Source of the DNA: Narthecium ossifragum
Lineage: Eukaryota > Streptophyta > Magnoliopsida > Dioscoreales > Nartheciaceae
Assembly (NCBI GenBank): GCA_963920575.1
Contig: OY986973.1
Coordinates: forward strand, 6,303,054 to 6,367,053
DNA: 64,000 nucleotides
Reading direction: 5' to 3'
The notes under the pieces are model-generated. The model was not told the DNA's origin, ran no database searches, and saw nothing but the letters and a program-made list of their open reading frames with translations. This document shows, in pieces, positions 53,426-64,000 of this stretch (positions are counted from its first letter, which is position 1; each line of letters starts with the position of its first letter). The translations under genes were made by a program, and so were the position numbers.

Positions 53426-54625
53426 ATGCCAGGGAGCAGGGCTAGCTGTCCAGTGTTGGGTCAGGGTACCGCGCGCGACCAGCGCGCTGCCCGACGGGCC
53501 TTAGGGGCCAACACAGCCGTGCCCCGTGTACCTGCACGAGAGCCAGTGCCGAGGATTGAGGTCGCGGTGGAGGAGGATGCTTCGTTCATCGCCGAGGAGG
53601 TCTCTCCTCCACTCGACCAGAGCGCTGTTGCGACAGCGGTGGTCGACTTCCAGAGGCTGAACCCTCCTAGGTTCAGCGGTATTGGAGGCGACCCAGCGGT
53701 GGCGGACGACTGGCTGGAGGGAGTCAGTCGCGTCCTTGACACTCTGTTCGTCCAGGATGACCGAGTTCGGGTCAGACTTGTCGCGTTCCAGCTCGACGGG
53801 GATGCTTTGGACTGGTGGCGCTCTTTCCAAGCCGCCAGGGACGGGAGTGACCCATCGTGGGCCGTGTTTCGTTCGTCTTTTCTCGGCGCGTACTTTCCCC
53901 GCAGTGCGCGCTCGGCCCTTGTCCGTGAGTACCAGACCCTTTCTCAGGGTACTCAGTCGGTTGTGCAGTACGCTGCTAGGTTCACGAGACTTGCCAGATT
54001 TGCCGGGGCGGTGTCGGCGGATCCTCTTGCCAGAGCTGAGCAGTTCCAGTGGGGGCTTAGGCCCGAGCTCAGGCATCTGATCGCGGCTCAGCGATCTAGT
54101 ACGTACGCAGAGGTGTTGGATTGTGCCTTGGCAGTTGAGGCTCAGTTGCAGGAGCCGGGGCCCAGGGCAGTCCAGCCTGCGTCGTCTGCGAGCACCAGTG
54201 GCAGAGTGCAGCCACAGAGGGCAGCTCAGGGCAGAGGAGGTTCGTGGAGGCCACGTCAGAGGTACCCACGACGCCAGCAGCCGTACCAGCGTTACCCACC
54301 CCAACACCAGCCGCAGCCCAGGAAGGGAGGCCAGCCACTTCTTCCGGCTGGGCCTCAGGGGCAGACGTCCGGAGGAGGCCAGAGCCAGCAGCTAGCGCTT
54401 GGCCCTCCTGTGTGCTTCGAGTGCCGGCAGACGGGGCACTTTCGCAGGGACTGTCCGACGCTGAGGGCACAGTTCGCTCGTGGCGGAGGTTGGCGAGCAC
54501 CAGGCGCCGGGAGAGGCAGAGGTCGCGGCGGAGGTCGAGGCGGACCCAGAGGGGGAGTGTACGCACTTCCAGACCGCGAGTACCCAGAATTTGTTCAGCC
54601 ACCTTTTCAGCCTTACCAGTACTAG
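53426..54625 (+). CDS. Gag protein of the Tekay-like element
   Basis: From ATG 53426 the frame encodes about 399 residues up to a TAG at 54623-54625. It has a retrotransposon Gag domain (LNPPRFSGIGGDPAVADDW, then DALDWWRSF and FLGAYFPRSAR). A basic Gln/Arg/Pro-rich linker follows, and then one CCHC zinc knuckle (CFECRQTGHFRRDC, about 54415-54456). The frame is open further upstream, but ATG 53426 is the first conventional start with Gag-like sequence. After the TAG the same frame stays open into pol, so gag and pol are separated only by this codon. Confidence 0.88.
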   Translation: MPGSRASCPVLGQGTARDQRAARRALGANTAVPRVPAREPVPRIEVAVEEDASFIAEEVSPPLDQSAVATAVVDFQRLNPPRFSGIGGDPAVADDWLEGVSRVLDTLFVQDDRVRVRLVAFQLDGDALDWWRSFQAARDGSDPSWAVFRSSFLGAYFPRSARSALVREYQTLSQGTQSVVQYAARFTRLARFAGAVSADPLARAEQFQWGLRPELRHLIAAQRSSTYAEVLDCALAVEAQLQEPGPRAVQPASSASTSGRVQPQRAAQGRGGSWRPRQRYPRRQQPYQRYPPQHQPQPRKGGQPLLPAGPQGQTSGGGQSQQLALGPPVCFECRQTGHFRRDCPTLRAQFARGGGWRAPGAGRGRGRGGGRGGPRGGVYALPDREYPEFVQPPFQPYQY

Positions 54626-57600
54626 CCACCCCAGCAGGCTCTAGCACTTCCACCAGCTCCAGTTGACCCTCCTATTCTCAGAGGTACCTTCCAGTTGTTC
54701 AGTTCATTTGTAGATGTTCTGATAGATTCTGGGGCGTCTCATTCCTTTGTAGCTAGCGACTGTGTGGCATCGCTAGGGCTAGAGACTGAGCCACTTGGAG
54801 TCCCACTGCACTTAGACACACCCGTCGGCGGAGGAGCTCGTGTTGAGCTGATCTGCCGTTCTTGCGAGTTGGAGGTTGGGGGCCTCCGTGTCTTTCTAGA
54901 CCTTCGGGTCCTAGACATGGTCGGGTTCGACGTGATTCTCGGTATGGATTGGCTGACGTCATACCGAGCCGTCATCGACTGTGGCCGTCGTAGGGTGACT
55001 GCTTGGACACCTGACGGCGCTCGTTTCGTTCTGTTGGGAGATCGCCAGTCGGTCGATTCCCTCTTGTGTGCTTGTCTTTCCAGGCGCGAGGGCCAGCTGT
55101 CAGCTTTACTGGCGCGCCTTTCCTTGTTGGCTGCTGAGGGCAGTCGAGAGGGCAGTTTGCCTGCAGTAGTTCGTGAGTTTGCAGACGTCTTCCCAGACGA
55201 GCTACCGGGCCTTCCTCCTTCCAGAGCAGTAGACTTTCAGATAGATCTTGTACCGGGTACCGGGCCGATCTCTTTGCCAGCTTTCAGGATGGCACCAGCA
55301 GAGCAGAGGGAGCTGAGGGTCCAACTGGACGGGTTGATCGGCAGAGGTTTCATCCGTCCCAGCACGTCACCTTGGGCAGCTCCTGTATTGTTCGCAAAGA
55401 AGAAGGACGGTACGCTTCGTCTTTGCATTGATTACAGGAAGTTGAACAGGGTAACGGTGAAGAACAAGTATCCGATGCCGAGGATCGATGACTTGTTCGA
55501 CCAGCTCCGAGGCTCTTCGGTCTTTTCGAAGATCGATCTCCGTACCGGCTATCACCAGTTGCGGATTCGGGATTGCGACATCCCGAAGACGGCTTTCCGT
55601 ACGAGGTACGGGTTGTACGAGTTCACGGTGATGCCGTTCGGCTTGACGAACGCACCGGCGGCGTTCATAGATCTGATGCAGAGGGTCTTCCGACCGTACT
55701 TAGATCAGTTTGTGGTGATCTTCGTCGATGACATCCTAGTCTACTCACGTACCGCGGAGGAGCACGGGCAGCATCTGAGGACAGTGTTGCAGTTGTTGAA
55801 GGGGCATAGGCTGTATGCCAAAGCCTCCAAATGTGAGTTTTGGCTTCCTGAGGTGCAGTTTCTGGGGCACGTGGTGTCAGCGGCAGGTATTTCAGTTGAT
55901 CCTGCCAAGATCGAGGCGGTGCTACAGTGGCAGAGACCGGCGACAGTATTCGAGGTCTGCAGTTTCCTCGGCTTGGCGGGTTACTACCGGAGGTTCGTGC
56001 GGGACTTCTCCAGGGTTGCAGGGCCGCTGACCAGGTTGACGCAGAAGGAGGTCCCATTTGCTTGGGATGAGGCTTGTGAGCAGGCTTTCATCCAGTTGAG
56101 GACCAGGCTGACGAGTGCACCAATCCTTATAGTTCCAGAGCGAGGCGTCGGCTACAGTGTCTACTGCGACGCCAGTGTGGAGGGTCTAGGCTGTGTGCTT
56201 ATGCAGGAGGGCCATGTGGTGGCCTACGGTTCCAGACAGCTGAAGACCCATGAGAGGAACTATCCAGTCCACGATCTTGAGCTTGCAGCGGTTGTCTTCG
56301 CTCTGAAGACGTGGCGGCACTATCTCTACGGTGAGCGGTTCTCGGTGTACTCTGATCATAAGAGTTTGAGGCACGTGTTTACCCAGCGTGACCTCAACCT
56401 CAGGCAGCGGCGGTGGATGGAGCTTCTAGAAGACTACGACTTCGAGTTGCATTACCATCCTGGTAAGGCAAACGTCGTAGCAGACTCTCTCAGCAGGCAG
56501 ACCAGAGACAGCAGAGTGACCTTGGCAGCAGTGTCAGCTCGGCAGTGGCAGATGCTAGAGACAGTCAGTCAGTTTGGGCTGGACTTTGAGGACCGGGCAA
56601 CAGGTGGTTTCCTGTATGCTGTTCGTAGCATTCCAGTTCTTTTGGTCAGGGTGATCGAGGCACAGGCTGGAGACCCAGAGCTCGTGGAGACCCGTGCTGC
56701 GGTCGGCACCGAGCGCGCGGTTGAGGGCTGGACAGTGTCGGTAGACAGCGGTCTACTCTTCAGGGGCAGAGTTGCAGTTCCAGCAGACCCGGTGTTGCGA
56801 GAGGAGATCCTTCACGAGTTCCACGACTCCTGTTTCGCCGTTCACCCCGGGAGCACCAAGATGTACCACGACCTTCGCCGACAGTTCTGGTGGTGCGGGA
56901 TGAAGAGGTCAGTAGCTGAGTTTGTTTCCAGATGCCTCACCTGTCAGAGGGTGAAGGCAGAGCACAGGCGGACCTCAGGTTTGTTGCAGCCACTTCCCGT
57001 GCCAGAGTGGAAGTGGGAGCATATAGCTATGGACTTCGTCACCGGGCTACCCAGGTCACCGAGGGGGAATGATGCGATTTGGGTCATTGTCGATCGACTG
57101 ACCAAATCGGCTCATTTCCTCCCCATGAGGACTACAGATCCAGTTTCCAGACTGAGTCGGAGGTACATTGACGAGGTAGTACGACTGCACGGCATCCCAG
57201 TGTCGATAGTGTCAGACAGAGATCCCAGATTCACTGGCCGGTTCTGGAGCAGCTTCCAGGACTCCTTGGGGACAGCACTGACTTTCAGCACAGCTTTTCA
57301 CCCTCAGACAGACGGGCAGTCAGAGCGGACTATCCAGATCTTGGAGGACATGCTCAGAGCATGTGTGCTAGACGCTGGAGGTATGTGGGAGCAGCACGTG
57401 ACTTTGGTGGAGTTTGCCTACAACAACAGTTTTCAGGCCAGTTTGGGTTTTGCACCCTTTGAGGCGTTGTACGGCAGACCGTGTCGCGCACCGGTGTGTT
57501 GGACTGAGGTTGGGGAGGCGTCCCTTACCGGTCTGGACATCATCAGCCAGTCGTCAGAGAGGTTGGCTCAGATCAGGCGGAGGCTTCTGACTGCACATAG

Positions 57601-58192
57601 CAGGCAGAAGAGCTACGCAGACCGCAGGCGACGACCCCTGGAGTTCAAAGTTGGTGACAGAGTGCTACTGAAGGTGTCCCCGCACAGAGGGTCGATCAGG
57701 TTCGGTAGCAGGGGCAAGCTGGCTCCGAGGTTCACGGGTCCTTTTGAGATCGTCAGGCGAGTTGGAGCGGTCGCCTACCAATTAGCTCTACCTCCGCACA
57801 TGTCAGCAGTTCACCCCACCTTCCACGTTTCTATGCTGAGGAAGTACATTCCAGATCCTTCTCACGTGATCAGACACGACGACATTGAGGTTGAGGAGGA
57901 CGCTACCTACATAGAGCAGCCAGTACAGATCATGGACAGACGGGATCAGGTGCTCAGAGGCAGATCGATACCGTTGGTCATGGTCAAGTGGAGACATGGC
58001 AGTGCAGAGAGTCTGACATGGGAGCGAGAGGATCGCATGCGTCGGGAGTTTCCCCGACTGTTCACCTCTTCAGGTAGTTCCTTGTTGTGGGCGTTGGCGC
58101 CCCTAATTGTAGCCTTGTTTGTGCAGGTAGGCTTAGTTGTTTCTTTTTCCCCCGGCTTCCACCTTGAATTTCGGGACGAAATTCTTTTTTAA
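54626..58192 (+). CDS. Pol polyprotein (PR-RT-RNase H-IN-chromodomain)
   Basis: In the gag frame after the TAG, about 1188 codons are open. Protease: DSGA at 54725. Reverse transcriptase: FVDD at 55721-55732, in the context [12 protein letters not shown]. RNase H: YCDAS at 56162, catalytic Asp 56168. Integrase: HHCC finger at about 56815-56950, then the triad Asp 57032, Asp 57215 and Glu 57323 (QSERTIQ). A GPF/Y motif ([12 protein letters not shown]) follows. The C-terminus (57925-58060, [12 protein letters not shown]...LTWERED) resembles the divergent chromodomain of Tekay elements. No frameshift or further stop is seen. No start codon of its own precedes the protease, so expression needs readthrough or the copy is defective. 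Confidence 0.92.
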   Translation, partial: PPQQALALPPAPVDPPILRGTFQLFSSFVDVLIDSGASHSFVASDCVASLGLETEPLGVPLHLDTPVGGGARVELICRSCELEVGGLRVFLDLRVLDMVGFDVILGMDWLTSYRAVIDCGRRRVTAWTPDGARFVLLGDRQSVDSLLCACLSRREGQLSALLARLSLLAAEGSREGSLPAVVREFADVFPDELPGLPPSRAVDFQIDLVPGTGPISLPAFRMAPAEQRELRVQLDGLIGRGFIRPSTSPWAAPVLFAKKKDGTLRLCIDYRKLNRVTVKNKYPMPRIDDLFDQLRGSSVFSKIDLRTGYHQLRIRDCDIPKTAFRTRYGLYEFTVMPFGLTNAPAAFIDLMQRVFRPYLDQFVVIFVDDILVYSRTAEEHGQHLRTVLQLLKGHRLYAKASKCEFWLPEVQFLGHVVSAAGISVDPAKIEAVLQWQRPATVFEVCSFLGLAGYYRRFVRDFSRVAGPLTRLTQKEVPFAWDEACEQAFIQLRTRLTSAPILIVPERGVGYSVYCDASVEGLGCVLMQEGHVVAYGSRQLKTHERNYPVHDLELAAVVFALKTWRHYLYGERFSVYSDHKSLRHVFTQRDLNLRQRRWMELLEDYDFELHYHPGKANVVADSLSRQTRDSRVTLAAVSARQWQMLETVSQFGLDFEDRATGGFLYAVRSIPVLLVRVIEAQAGDPELVETRAAVGTERAVEGWTVSVDSGLLFRGRVAVPADPVLREEILHEFHDSCFAVHPGSTKMYHDLRRQFWWCGMKRSVAEFVSRCLTCQRVKAEHRRTSGLLQPLPVPEWKWEHIAMDFVTGLPRSPRGNDAIWVIVDRLTKSAHFLPMRTTDPVSRLSRRYIDEVVRLHGIPVSIVSDRDPRFTGRFWSSFQDSLGTALTFSTAFHPQTDGQSERTIQILEDMLRACVLDAGGMWEQHVTLVEFAYNNSFQASLGFAPFEALYGRPCRAPVCWTEVGEASLTGLDIISQSSERLAQIRRRLLTAHSRQKSYADRRRRPLEFKVGDRVLLKVSPHRGSIRFGSRGKLAPRFTGPFEIVRRVGAVAYQLALPPHMSAVHPTFHVSMLRKYIPDPSHVIRHDDIEVEEDATYIEQPVQIMDRRDQVLRGRSIPLVMVKWRHGSAESLTWEREDRMRREFPRLFTSSGSSLLWALAPLIVALFVQVGLVVSFSPGFHLEFRDEILF

Positions 58193-58203
58193 GGTGTTTA
58201 AGT
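58191..58203 (+). promoter_or_regulatory. Presumed polypurine tract, weak
   Basis: AAGGTGTTTAAGT directly precedes the right LTR. It contains T residues and is a poor polypurine tract. In related elements this position is a clean AAGGGGGG-type run. The tract may be degenerate, or primer use here may differ. Confidence 0.4.
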
Positions 58204-60620
58204 TGTGAGGGCCCGTCCCTCATACCTGACTCGACCGCGTGGGTCGAGAGCCTGTTTCCTGTTGGTTTGGTTCCGCGTCGGGCACGATCGGGCGATCGTG
58301 TGGCGGTTTTGGACCCCGGGGGCATTTTGGTAAATATGCCCTCTGGTGGTCGGTTTCACACCCGCGTTCCACACACTGACTTTGATTGATGTATGTGTTT
58401 GATTAGAATCCCTAGGGTGCGTCCGATCGGAGGATCGGAGCTCGATCGGGAAAGATCGGTTTGGACGGCTGAGATAGGTTTGGAATGCCTATATAAGCCA
58501 AGTCCCTTTCTCTCTTTCTCTCACTCCTCCTTCACCTGTCGTTTTCTCCTTCTCTCTCTCTCCTTCGGTTGGACTAGGGTTTGGAGGATTGGGCTTCGGA
58601 TCGCGGATCTTGTCGGCTTGACCAACGGGACGCGTGGAGGAGCTACCCTACTTGTGCAAGTAGGTGTTTCTACCCCGATCCTTGGATCGGGTTCTCCTAG
58701 GATAGGTTTTATGAGCTTTCGCTGTAGGTGCATGTGTTAGAATGCTGTGTGGATCAATGCATGTGTAGTATAGCTTGTTTCCAATATTCCTATCAGTGGA
58801 TTTCCGTATTTTAACGGTTGGTTTCCGTATTATCGCCGTTTTGTCGGTTTTTGTCCATTTGGACCTAGATAGGGGATTTAACCGTCAAAACCTGGATTTC
58901 TTCACTCCACTAGTTTCCCCTTGGCTAAATACACTTGCTTGCAAAATCTAAGTTAATTCCAACATGATTTGATACTTGAAATCCAAAGAAATGGATTTCC
59001 GGCACTGTTCTGATGAACTGTGCCAAGAGCTCGACGGTCGATCGGTGCATCGACCGTCACATGTTGTTTTACGCCTTCTGGGCCTGGCGGTCGACCGTCG
59101 CATCGACCGTCAGGCTCTGTCGGGATTTTAGCCTCCCACGGTCGATGGGTCGATCGACCGTGGGTCCTCTCTCTTTTTCATCCCGCCTCACGGTCGACCG
59201 TCGCATCGTCCGTGAGGCCCTGTCCCGTTTTGGGCTCTCGACGGTCGATGGGCCGATCGACAGTCGCCCATGAGGTTTTCTTCGTTTTGGCCTCACGGTC
59301 GATCAGTGGATCGACCGTGACATCGTCCGTGGTCTCACGGTCGATCCCCGGATCGACCGTGGCATCGTCCGTGACCACTGGGACTTGGTTTTCTGGTTTT
59401 TCTTTGGTGGATTTGATTTGGGATTCGTATCTAAACATGTTAGGAAGCATGTAAGGGGATTTGATGAGGTTTTCAAAGGATTTTCATCGGGTTTGAGAAT
59501 CGATTCGAATAACTCTCTTTTTGGGTAAATCGAAGGTTTCACTTGCATTTAATACATGTTTGTTGTAGTTAAATGCTTAATTGATTGCTTAGCCATTAAC
59601 TAGCTATGAGTGCTAGTTAATGAGGAATTGTGGAACCTTAGCCTCTTGCCGGCGAGTGCCGAGGGCTATTGTATATCTGTTGAACCTTTAACTGCTGATG
59701 TGGCATGTAGAGACATCTAGGATAGATGTTTGCCTAGGCTCATGCATTGTATGCATTAGAGGCATTTGAGGTTAGGCGGGCGATGGTTTGGGTCGCCGAT
59801 CCGAGGCTCTCGGGTAGCTCGGATCTAGCCTTAGGGCCGTGGCTGGGTAGTCAGGAGTAGGGTATGATTGTATGATCAAGTCTCATGTCTTTGAGGATTC
59901 ACGCTAGTTGACTCTGATCAGTGTTTGAGGTTTAGAGGTCGGGTTGTCTTTCGAAGCTAAGTTCTAAGGATGGGTGTCGACGTCCCTGACATGGTCCCCA
60001 GGCAGTGGTTTCCTGCTGGGTAATGGTGATCCTACTGGTTCCGGTTCTTTCCTCCCAGCGTGTTGGTTGAGTTTCCCAGCGTGGTCGGTTGAGAAGAGCA
60101 GGATCCCTTGGGGAGTCGACAGGGTTGTGGGACCCGTGGCATCCGTTAGACTTGAGCTGGAAGACAACTCTGTTGTTGTTTTCCTCCTTTCAGTGTGCCG
60201 TAGAGTAGAACCCTACTGAGCTTATCGCTCACTCCTACCCGGGCTGCGTCTGCAGGTGCAGGCGGCAGTTCTTCTTCGGTGGAGCCGGCGGGATCGGCTT
60301 TTGGCGGCGCGAGTACATCCAGGGGCGCTTGAGGTTGCTTGGAGGATTACCAGTTGTACCATTTTGATATTTTGTATATGTATATGATGTAAGCTTCTGA
60401 GGATTTTGGAGTATTGTATTAAATCTATCTCTTGAAAGCTATTGTATCTAGTCTGAATTGTACAACTTGATGTTATATGATGATTAAATCTGTTTAGCCT
60501 CTGGAATGTAATTGTTTAAATTAACCGTCTTTTCCGCTTTGTACCGCGCCGGTTGATGATGAATAGTGTTAGGACCCTCACATCCCGTCCTGGATGGGTT
60601 TTCTGGGTCGGGGTGTGACA
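58204..60620 (+). repeat. Right (3') LTR of the family-A element
   Basis: 2417 bp with the same termini as the left LTR; TATA box at 58490-58497. The CGGTCGAT/ATCGACCG array is at 59033-59368. Confidence 0.95.
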
Positions 60621-62191
60621 ACACGGGTTTAAAACGAGTTGTGTCTTATAAAAATTACTAATATACTTATATATACGTGGGGTTGCTTACCCGGTTACTT
60701 GGTTCGGCCACACGCCCTCCAGGTGAACACCGACACCTAGTACCCCGGGTCTCACAAACACACACAGGAAAGCAGATAAGTATGCAATATATGTGATGAT
60801 AATAAACATGGTATGGGCTCGGCACCTTGCCGCCCCGGGGTGATGAACATATAAGTTAGGTCAGGGAACTGCTACAGCGGTGACACCACCAGCTGCCAGC
60901 CAGTTGACAAAGGAAACAAACAATGGGAAGTAGCCCCAGCTAACTAGCCAAACATCAATATAATAATATTATATTCAAAGCTTAGGGCGAACTTAAGGCC
61001 CGTTTAGTCTACAGCAAACCTCGAAAAATCTTATCTTTCAATCTAGCCATCTGATCGACATGAAACTTGATATGCCCACCAAATGACATACCCCGAATCA
61101 CATACCCAAAAATCGAATCGATCGGATAAAAGCAAATCAATGAAAACCTATAATTTCAGTTAAATCTCAGATCTGATAAACCCAATAACATCCTTTTGAA
61201 AATAACTTGGATTCAAACCAAACTTTTCAGATCACACCTAAATATCACTAAGATCATCCCCTCAAAAAATCAGATCCATTTAACAACGAAAAATCACTTA
61301 ATTACACTAATTAAGATGACTGCCATGTTTCAGCACAAACAACCCTATTCTCCAGAAAATATACGTAAATCTCATTTAACTCACAGATCTGCAACTTTCA
61401 TTCAGAACACCAACTCAGATCATGCACGTACAGCTCGGAAATCACGTTATAACACCACTGCTCTAATTAAACCAGGAAATCCGAAAACTTGCTTAAATCC
61501 ATATCAAATCAAAACCAAATCCTACCAAACTTTAATCATGTGATAATCAATCTACCAAGCATCAACTAGCATACTTTAGTTGAAGAACAATCAAGTATAC
61601 CCACGGAGAACATCTAATCTAAGGTTTAAAGAAGAAACCTACCAAACTACGCTAATCCACATTTGATTCTCAATCAAACCGTCTAAGGAGGGTGTAGATC
61701 TCTTCCTCTAGCTCCTGGCAAGCCTCCCAAGCCGCTGGATCGAGCTCAAAACGAGAATTTCTAAGGTAGGAGGAGAGGAGAAGAAAAATCGAAAAAACAG
61801 AGGGGTGTCGGGTTACTTATAGGCTTGAGTCCAATCGATTGGTCCTAGACCGATCGGTCGGACTAGGTCGGTTCGCGTCCTTATCTGGACCCGTCAGCTG
61901 CGTCCTTATCCAGACAACCGACATAGGCTCAATCGACCACTCCCAGGAGCGACCGATCGCACATAGGCAGTCAGTTGTCCTAAAGACAAGCTTTTGCACG
62001 CCCGAGCTTGGATCTTTCGATCCAAAGCCCGCCTAAGGTTCTAACAAGCACATAAATCAAACATAGGGATGTGTGTGCAAACGCGGGTGTGAAACAAACC
62101 GACAAGTTGTAATTTACCAAATTGCTCTTATAGTCCACAATGAGCCACAGGCCCGACCTAGACGGTCGACCCAGGAGTAGAGGGACAGGTC

Positions 62192-62221
62192 CTCACACAC
62201 ACACACTCTCTCTCTCTCTGT
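62192..62221. repeat. (CA)n-(CT)n microsatellite
   Basis: CA and CT dinucleotide runs directly after the terminus of the outer family-D LTR. Confidence 0.9.
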
Positions 62222-62645
62222 GTTGATCCGCCTCCCCCTCTCCCGATCCGCCTCCCCTCTCCCAGCGTGTGTCCACGTCTCGCGCCATTCAGTGGTCCGC
62301 GCTCGCTCGTCTCGCCCCTCCCGATCCTCCTCTCCCCTCTCCAGATCCGCCTCCCCTCTCCCGGCATGCGTCCGCGTCTCGCTCCATTCGGTGGTCCACG
62401 CCCGCTCGTCTCCCCCTCTCTCGGTCCTCCTCTCCCACTCCGTTCGATGGTCCGTACCCGCTCGTCTCCCCCTCTCCAGTCCTTCTCTCCCGGCTCCTTT
62501 TCCCTTCTCTCGGCGGTTCTCCGTTCATTTTTTCCTCACCCGCGAGTCTCCCCCTCTCCTAGTCCTTCTCTCTAGGCATTCTCCGTTCGGTGGTCCGCGC
62601 CCGCTGGTCTCCCCCTCTCCCGTTCCTCCTCTCCTGGCTCTGTTC
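62222..62645. repeat. GC-rich degenerate tandem repeat
   Basis: Units of variable length repeat the words CTCGCTCCATTCGGTGGTCC and CCCGCTCGTCTCCCCCTCTC at least four times. Open frames on both strands follow from the composition. No gene is recognised. Confidence 0.75.
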
Positions 62646-62744
62646 GAGCACCATAATTGTGATCTTGCATGGAAACAATGGTTTATCCAAAGGTTGCAAT
62701 GGATACTATCTTCGGCTCGACATCGTCCCGGGTGTCTTGTCATG

Positions 62745-62890
62745 ATCTCTTCCTCTCACGGGGCTTCATCTTGCTTTCATCTATCCTCTTCTTCTCCCTA
62801 TATTTTGTTGAGCTCCTATAGTGGCCACTTCTTTCACATGCCAATGTGAGCCTTGGCTTTTGACTGCATGTCCCATCATCTGAATGTTTT
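62745..62890 (-). pseudogene. Fragment of a MULE transposase N-terminus
   Basis: On the minus strand KPRLTLACERSGHYR matches MPRITLACERSGEYR of the MULE-1 transposase at 9210-9255, followed by a similar Lys/Arg-rich stretch. Downstream the frame is lost and no DDE domain is visible. It is a short relic of a related MULE. Confidence 0.6.
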
Positions 62891-64000
62891 ATAACAACTA
62901 CTATAAGCCTATTCAGCCGGCCCACTTCTTGTGCCCACTAGATAAGACTCGTTCGGCTACTAAAAATCTGCCGATAAATACAAAGGTAATTAAGATCCAT
63001 GGAATTTTAAACAAAAATTATAATCATCTAATCAATTGTAATATACACACCATAGTAGTGGTAAATTACGATGTAAAGTTCATGATAATGGCATTTCCAA
63101 CACCACTATTGCCCATAGAAGCATGAACATTAACAAGTATGATTGTTAGAATGTAATTAAAAATAAATAATTCTTATCAATAATTATATATTTGGCTTAA
63201 GGAAACATTCAAATAACCTTCAAATAACGTATAGAAACATTGTAGGTTTAAATATAAAAAAATGGTATCTACGTATGTTCGGTCGTCATACATGCTATGT
63301 TCGGTGAGAACCGACCGCACATAGCATGTATGTTCGGCGGGGACCGACCGAACATCATATGTGAGGTTTGTTTCCGCCACTCATATATTGGTATGTACGG
63401 TCAGTTCCCACCACACATACATGTGTGGTTGGTTCCCAACGCCCCATACTGTTCGGTGCGAATGCACCGATGCGGGTATGTTGGTTCAGTCGCGTTGAAC
63501 CAAATCGAGGTTTAGGGTAAGAGAGCCGGCGAGATGTTAACTTCGCATCATCTTCGTCTTCCTCACTGTCGTTTGAGAGACCGACCACTTCATCCTCATC
63601 ATATATCTCATCATATACCATGGTGGAAGAGTTAGGAGATAATGTGGCGGAGAGAAGGGTCGGTCGCGATGTGAGGTCGGAGGTTAAGAGATAATGTGGA
63701 TGATGGTAAGCTAGACGACGGTGAGTGAGAAGGGTATTTGAGTCAGAGAGGTGAAGGATACATTAGGTATTAAAAAACAAGATTTTATGGGTTGCACCTA
63801 ATAAAATACTGGGTGTATTTAGAATTGCCCTTTTATAAGGGTCTTTTGTTGGGTAGAGACTGCACGAACCACTTGTGTGTGGTTGCTCCCATGTCAATCA
63901 ACATAGGTCTAATTGGATGATGGCTAATTGTGGGAGGGATGCACTTCCGAACAAAATAGAGGAAATAAAAATATAACAAGGATTTTCTGAATATTTGAGC
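62891..64000. other. AT-rich sequence with hairpin, no gene
   Basis: No supported gene. A perfect 13-bp inverted repeat (63287-63299 and 63320-63332, CATACATGCTATG) encloses GGTGAGAACCGACCG. Further ACCGACCG-type and GTATGTACGG words occur at 63340-63480, again a small palindromic motif cluster. Confidence 0.5.

Larger units (their letters stand above)
50752..60620 (+). mobile_element. Full-length Tekay-like Ty3/gypsy element, family A
   Basis: The 9869-bp element has two LTRs, an initiator-Met primer site, gag, pol and a perfect target duplication ACACG (50747-50751 and 60621-60625). The pol order PR-RT-RNaseH-IN and a chromodomain-like C-terminus place it among chromoviruses, most like Tekay/Del. 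The LTRs are very similar but differ by two indels: about 66 bp extra in the left LTR near 51447-51512 and one extra GCATCGACCGTC-type unit in the right. The insertion is recent relative to the decayed solo copy at 165-2577. The coding region is open apart from one in-frame TAG between gag and pol. Confidence 0.95.
50547..60756 (-). mobile_element. 5S rRNA-derived TRIM solo LTR (Cassandra-like), split by a gypsy element
   Basis: The pieces 50547-50751 and 60626-60756 form one LTR of about 336 bp on the minus strand, with a perfect target duplication AACAC (50542-50546 and 60757-60761). On the minus strand it contains 5S rRNA internal-promoter blocks: an AGGTTAAGCGTGC-like box A (50708-50720) and a GGATAGGTGACCC-like box C (50676-50688). 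A 5S-like body in an LTR is the hallmark of Cassandra TRIMs. It is not a functional 5S gene. The complete Tekay-like element sits inside it. Confidence 0.78.
47273..62197 (-). mobile_element. Family-D LTR (copy 3), outer layer of a four-element nest
   Basis: Pieces 47273-47608, 50029-50546 and 60762-62197 join into one minus-strand LTR of about 2.3 kb. It starts TGTGAGGACCTGTCCC at 62197 and ends GTCGCGCCC-type at 47273. It is colinear with the intact copy at 14245-16767. The junctions coincide with the target duplications of the two elements nested in it (TAACG/TAATG and AACAC/AACAC). Flanking simple repeats hide its own duplication. It is another solo LTR. Sequence at 60762-61680 is AT-rich LTR body; 61830-61975 carries CGATCGGTC- and CGATCG-type palindromic sites. 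Confidence 0.82.

Noticed and set aside
53501..54307. Antisense open frames over gag
   Set aside because: They mirror the GC-rich gag codons and show no domain; gag on the plus strand has clear motifs.

Overview
The window is nuclear DNA from a flowering plant. It holds spliced genes with GT-AG introns (a 17-exon CULLIN4, a RimP-like factor and an FAD oxidoreductase). Everything else is plant transposable elements: Tekay-type Ty3/gypsy, MULEs, a hAT, a 5S-derived TRIM and small TIR elements. Nothing fixes the species. The genome is repeat-rich with many solo LTRs, and there is one 200-base assembly gap (28281-28480).

Layout. 1-5441: two solo LTRs of different families lie 27 bp apart. 5442-18227: a 12.8-kb MULE with terminal inverted repeats and a 9-bp target duplication. 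It carries a transposase fused to an OTU protease domain (+) and, convergently (-), a plant-mobile-domain (PMD) gene. A truncated LTR element and a solo LTR are nested inside it, the latter within the PMD gene. 18291-22337: two intact host genes, RimP-like (+) and FAD oxidoreductase (-), convergent. About 22425-28280: a second MULE with a broken FAR1/FRS-type transposase, a captured ribosomal protein eS25 exon and long inverted repeats that run into the gap. 28.9-31.8 kb: a decayed hAT transposase interrupted by a small palindrome-rich TIR element. 32.0-35.4 kb: a solo LTR nested in a truncated LTR. 35.9-37.3 kb: a TIR element. 37994-46320: CUL4 on the minus strand, apparently intact. 47273-62197: a four-element nest. 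An outer LTR holds a solo LTR and a 5S-derived TRIM LTR, and the TRIM holds a 9.87-kb full-length Tekay-like element. 62.2-64.0 kb: GC-rich repeats and a MULE fragment.

Functionally, the three host genes are unrelated housekeeping-type genes: CUL4 ubiquitin-ligase scaffold, organellar ribosome maturation, and FAD oxidoreductase. The most unusual object is the first MULE. It has the two-gene convergent layout of MuDR, but its second gene is a PMD gene and its transposase carries an OTU protease domain. Its non-coding parts are packed with an inverted motif (CGGTA...TACCG) of the kind expected for sequence-specific binding by an element-encoded protein. A parallel pattern is seen in the LTR families, which carry dense arrays of GATCGATC-centred palindromes around their promoters. 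Boundaries and target duplications were read by eye and no database search was run.
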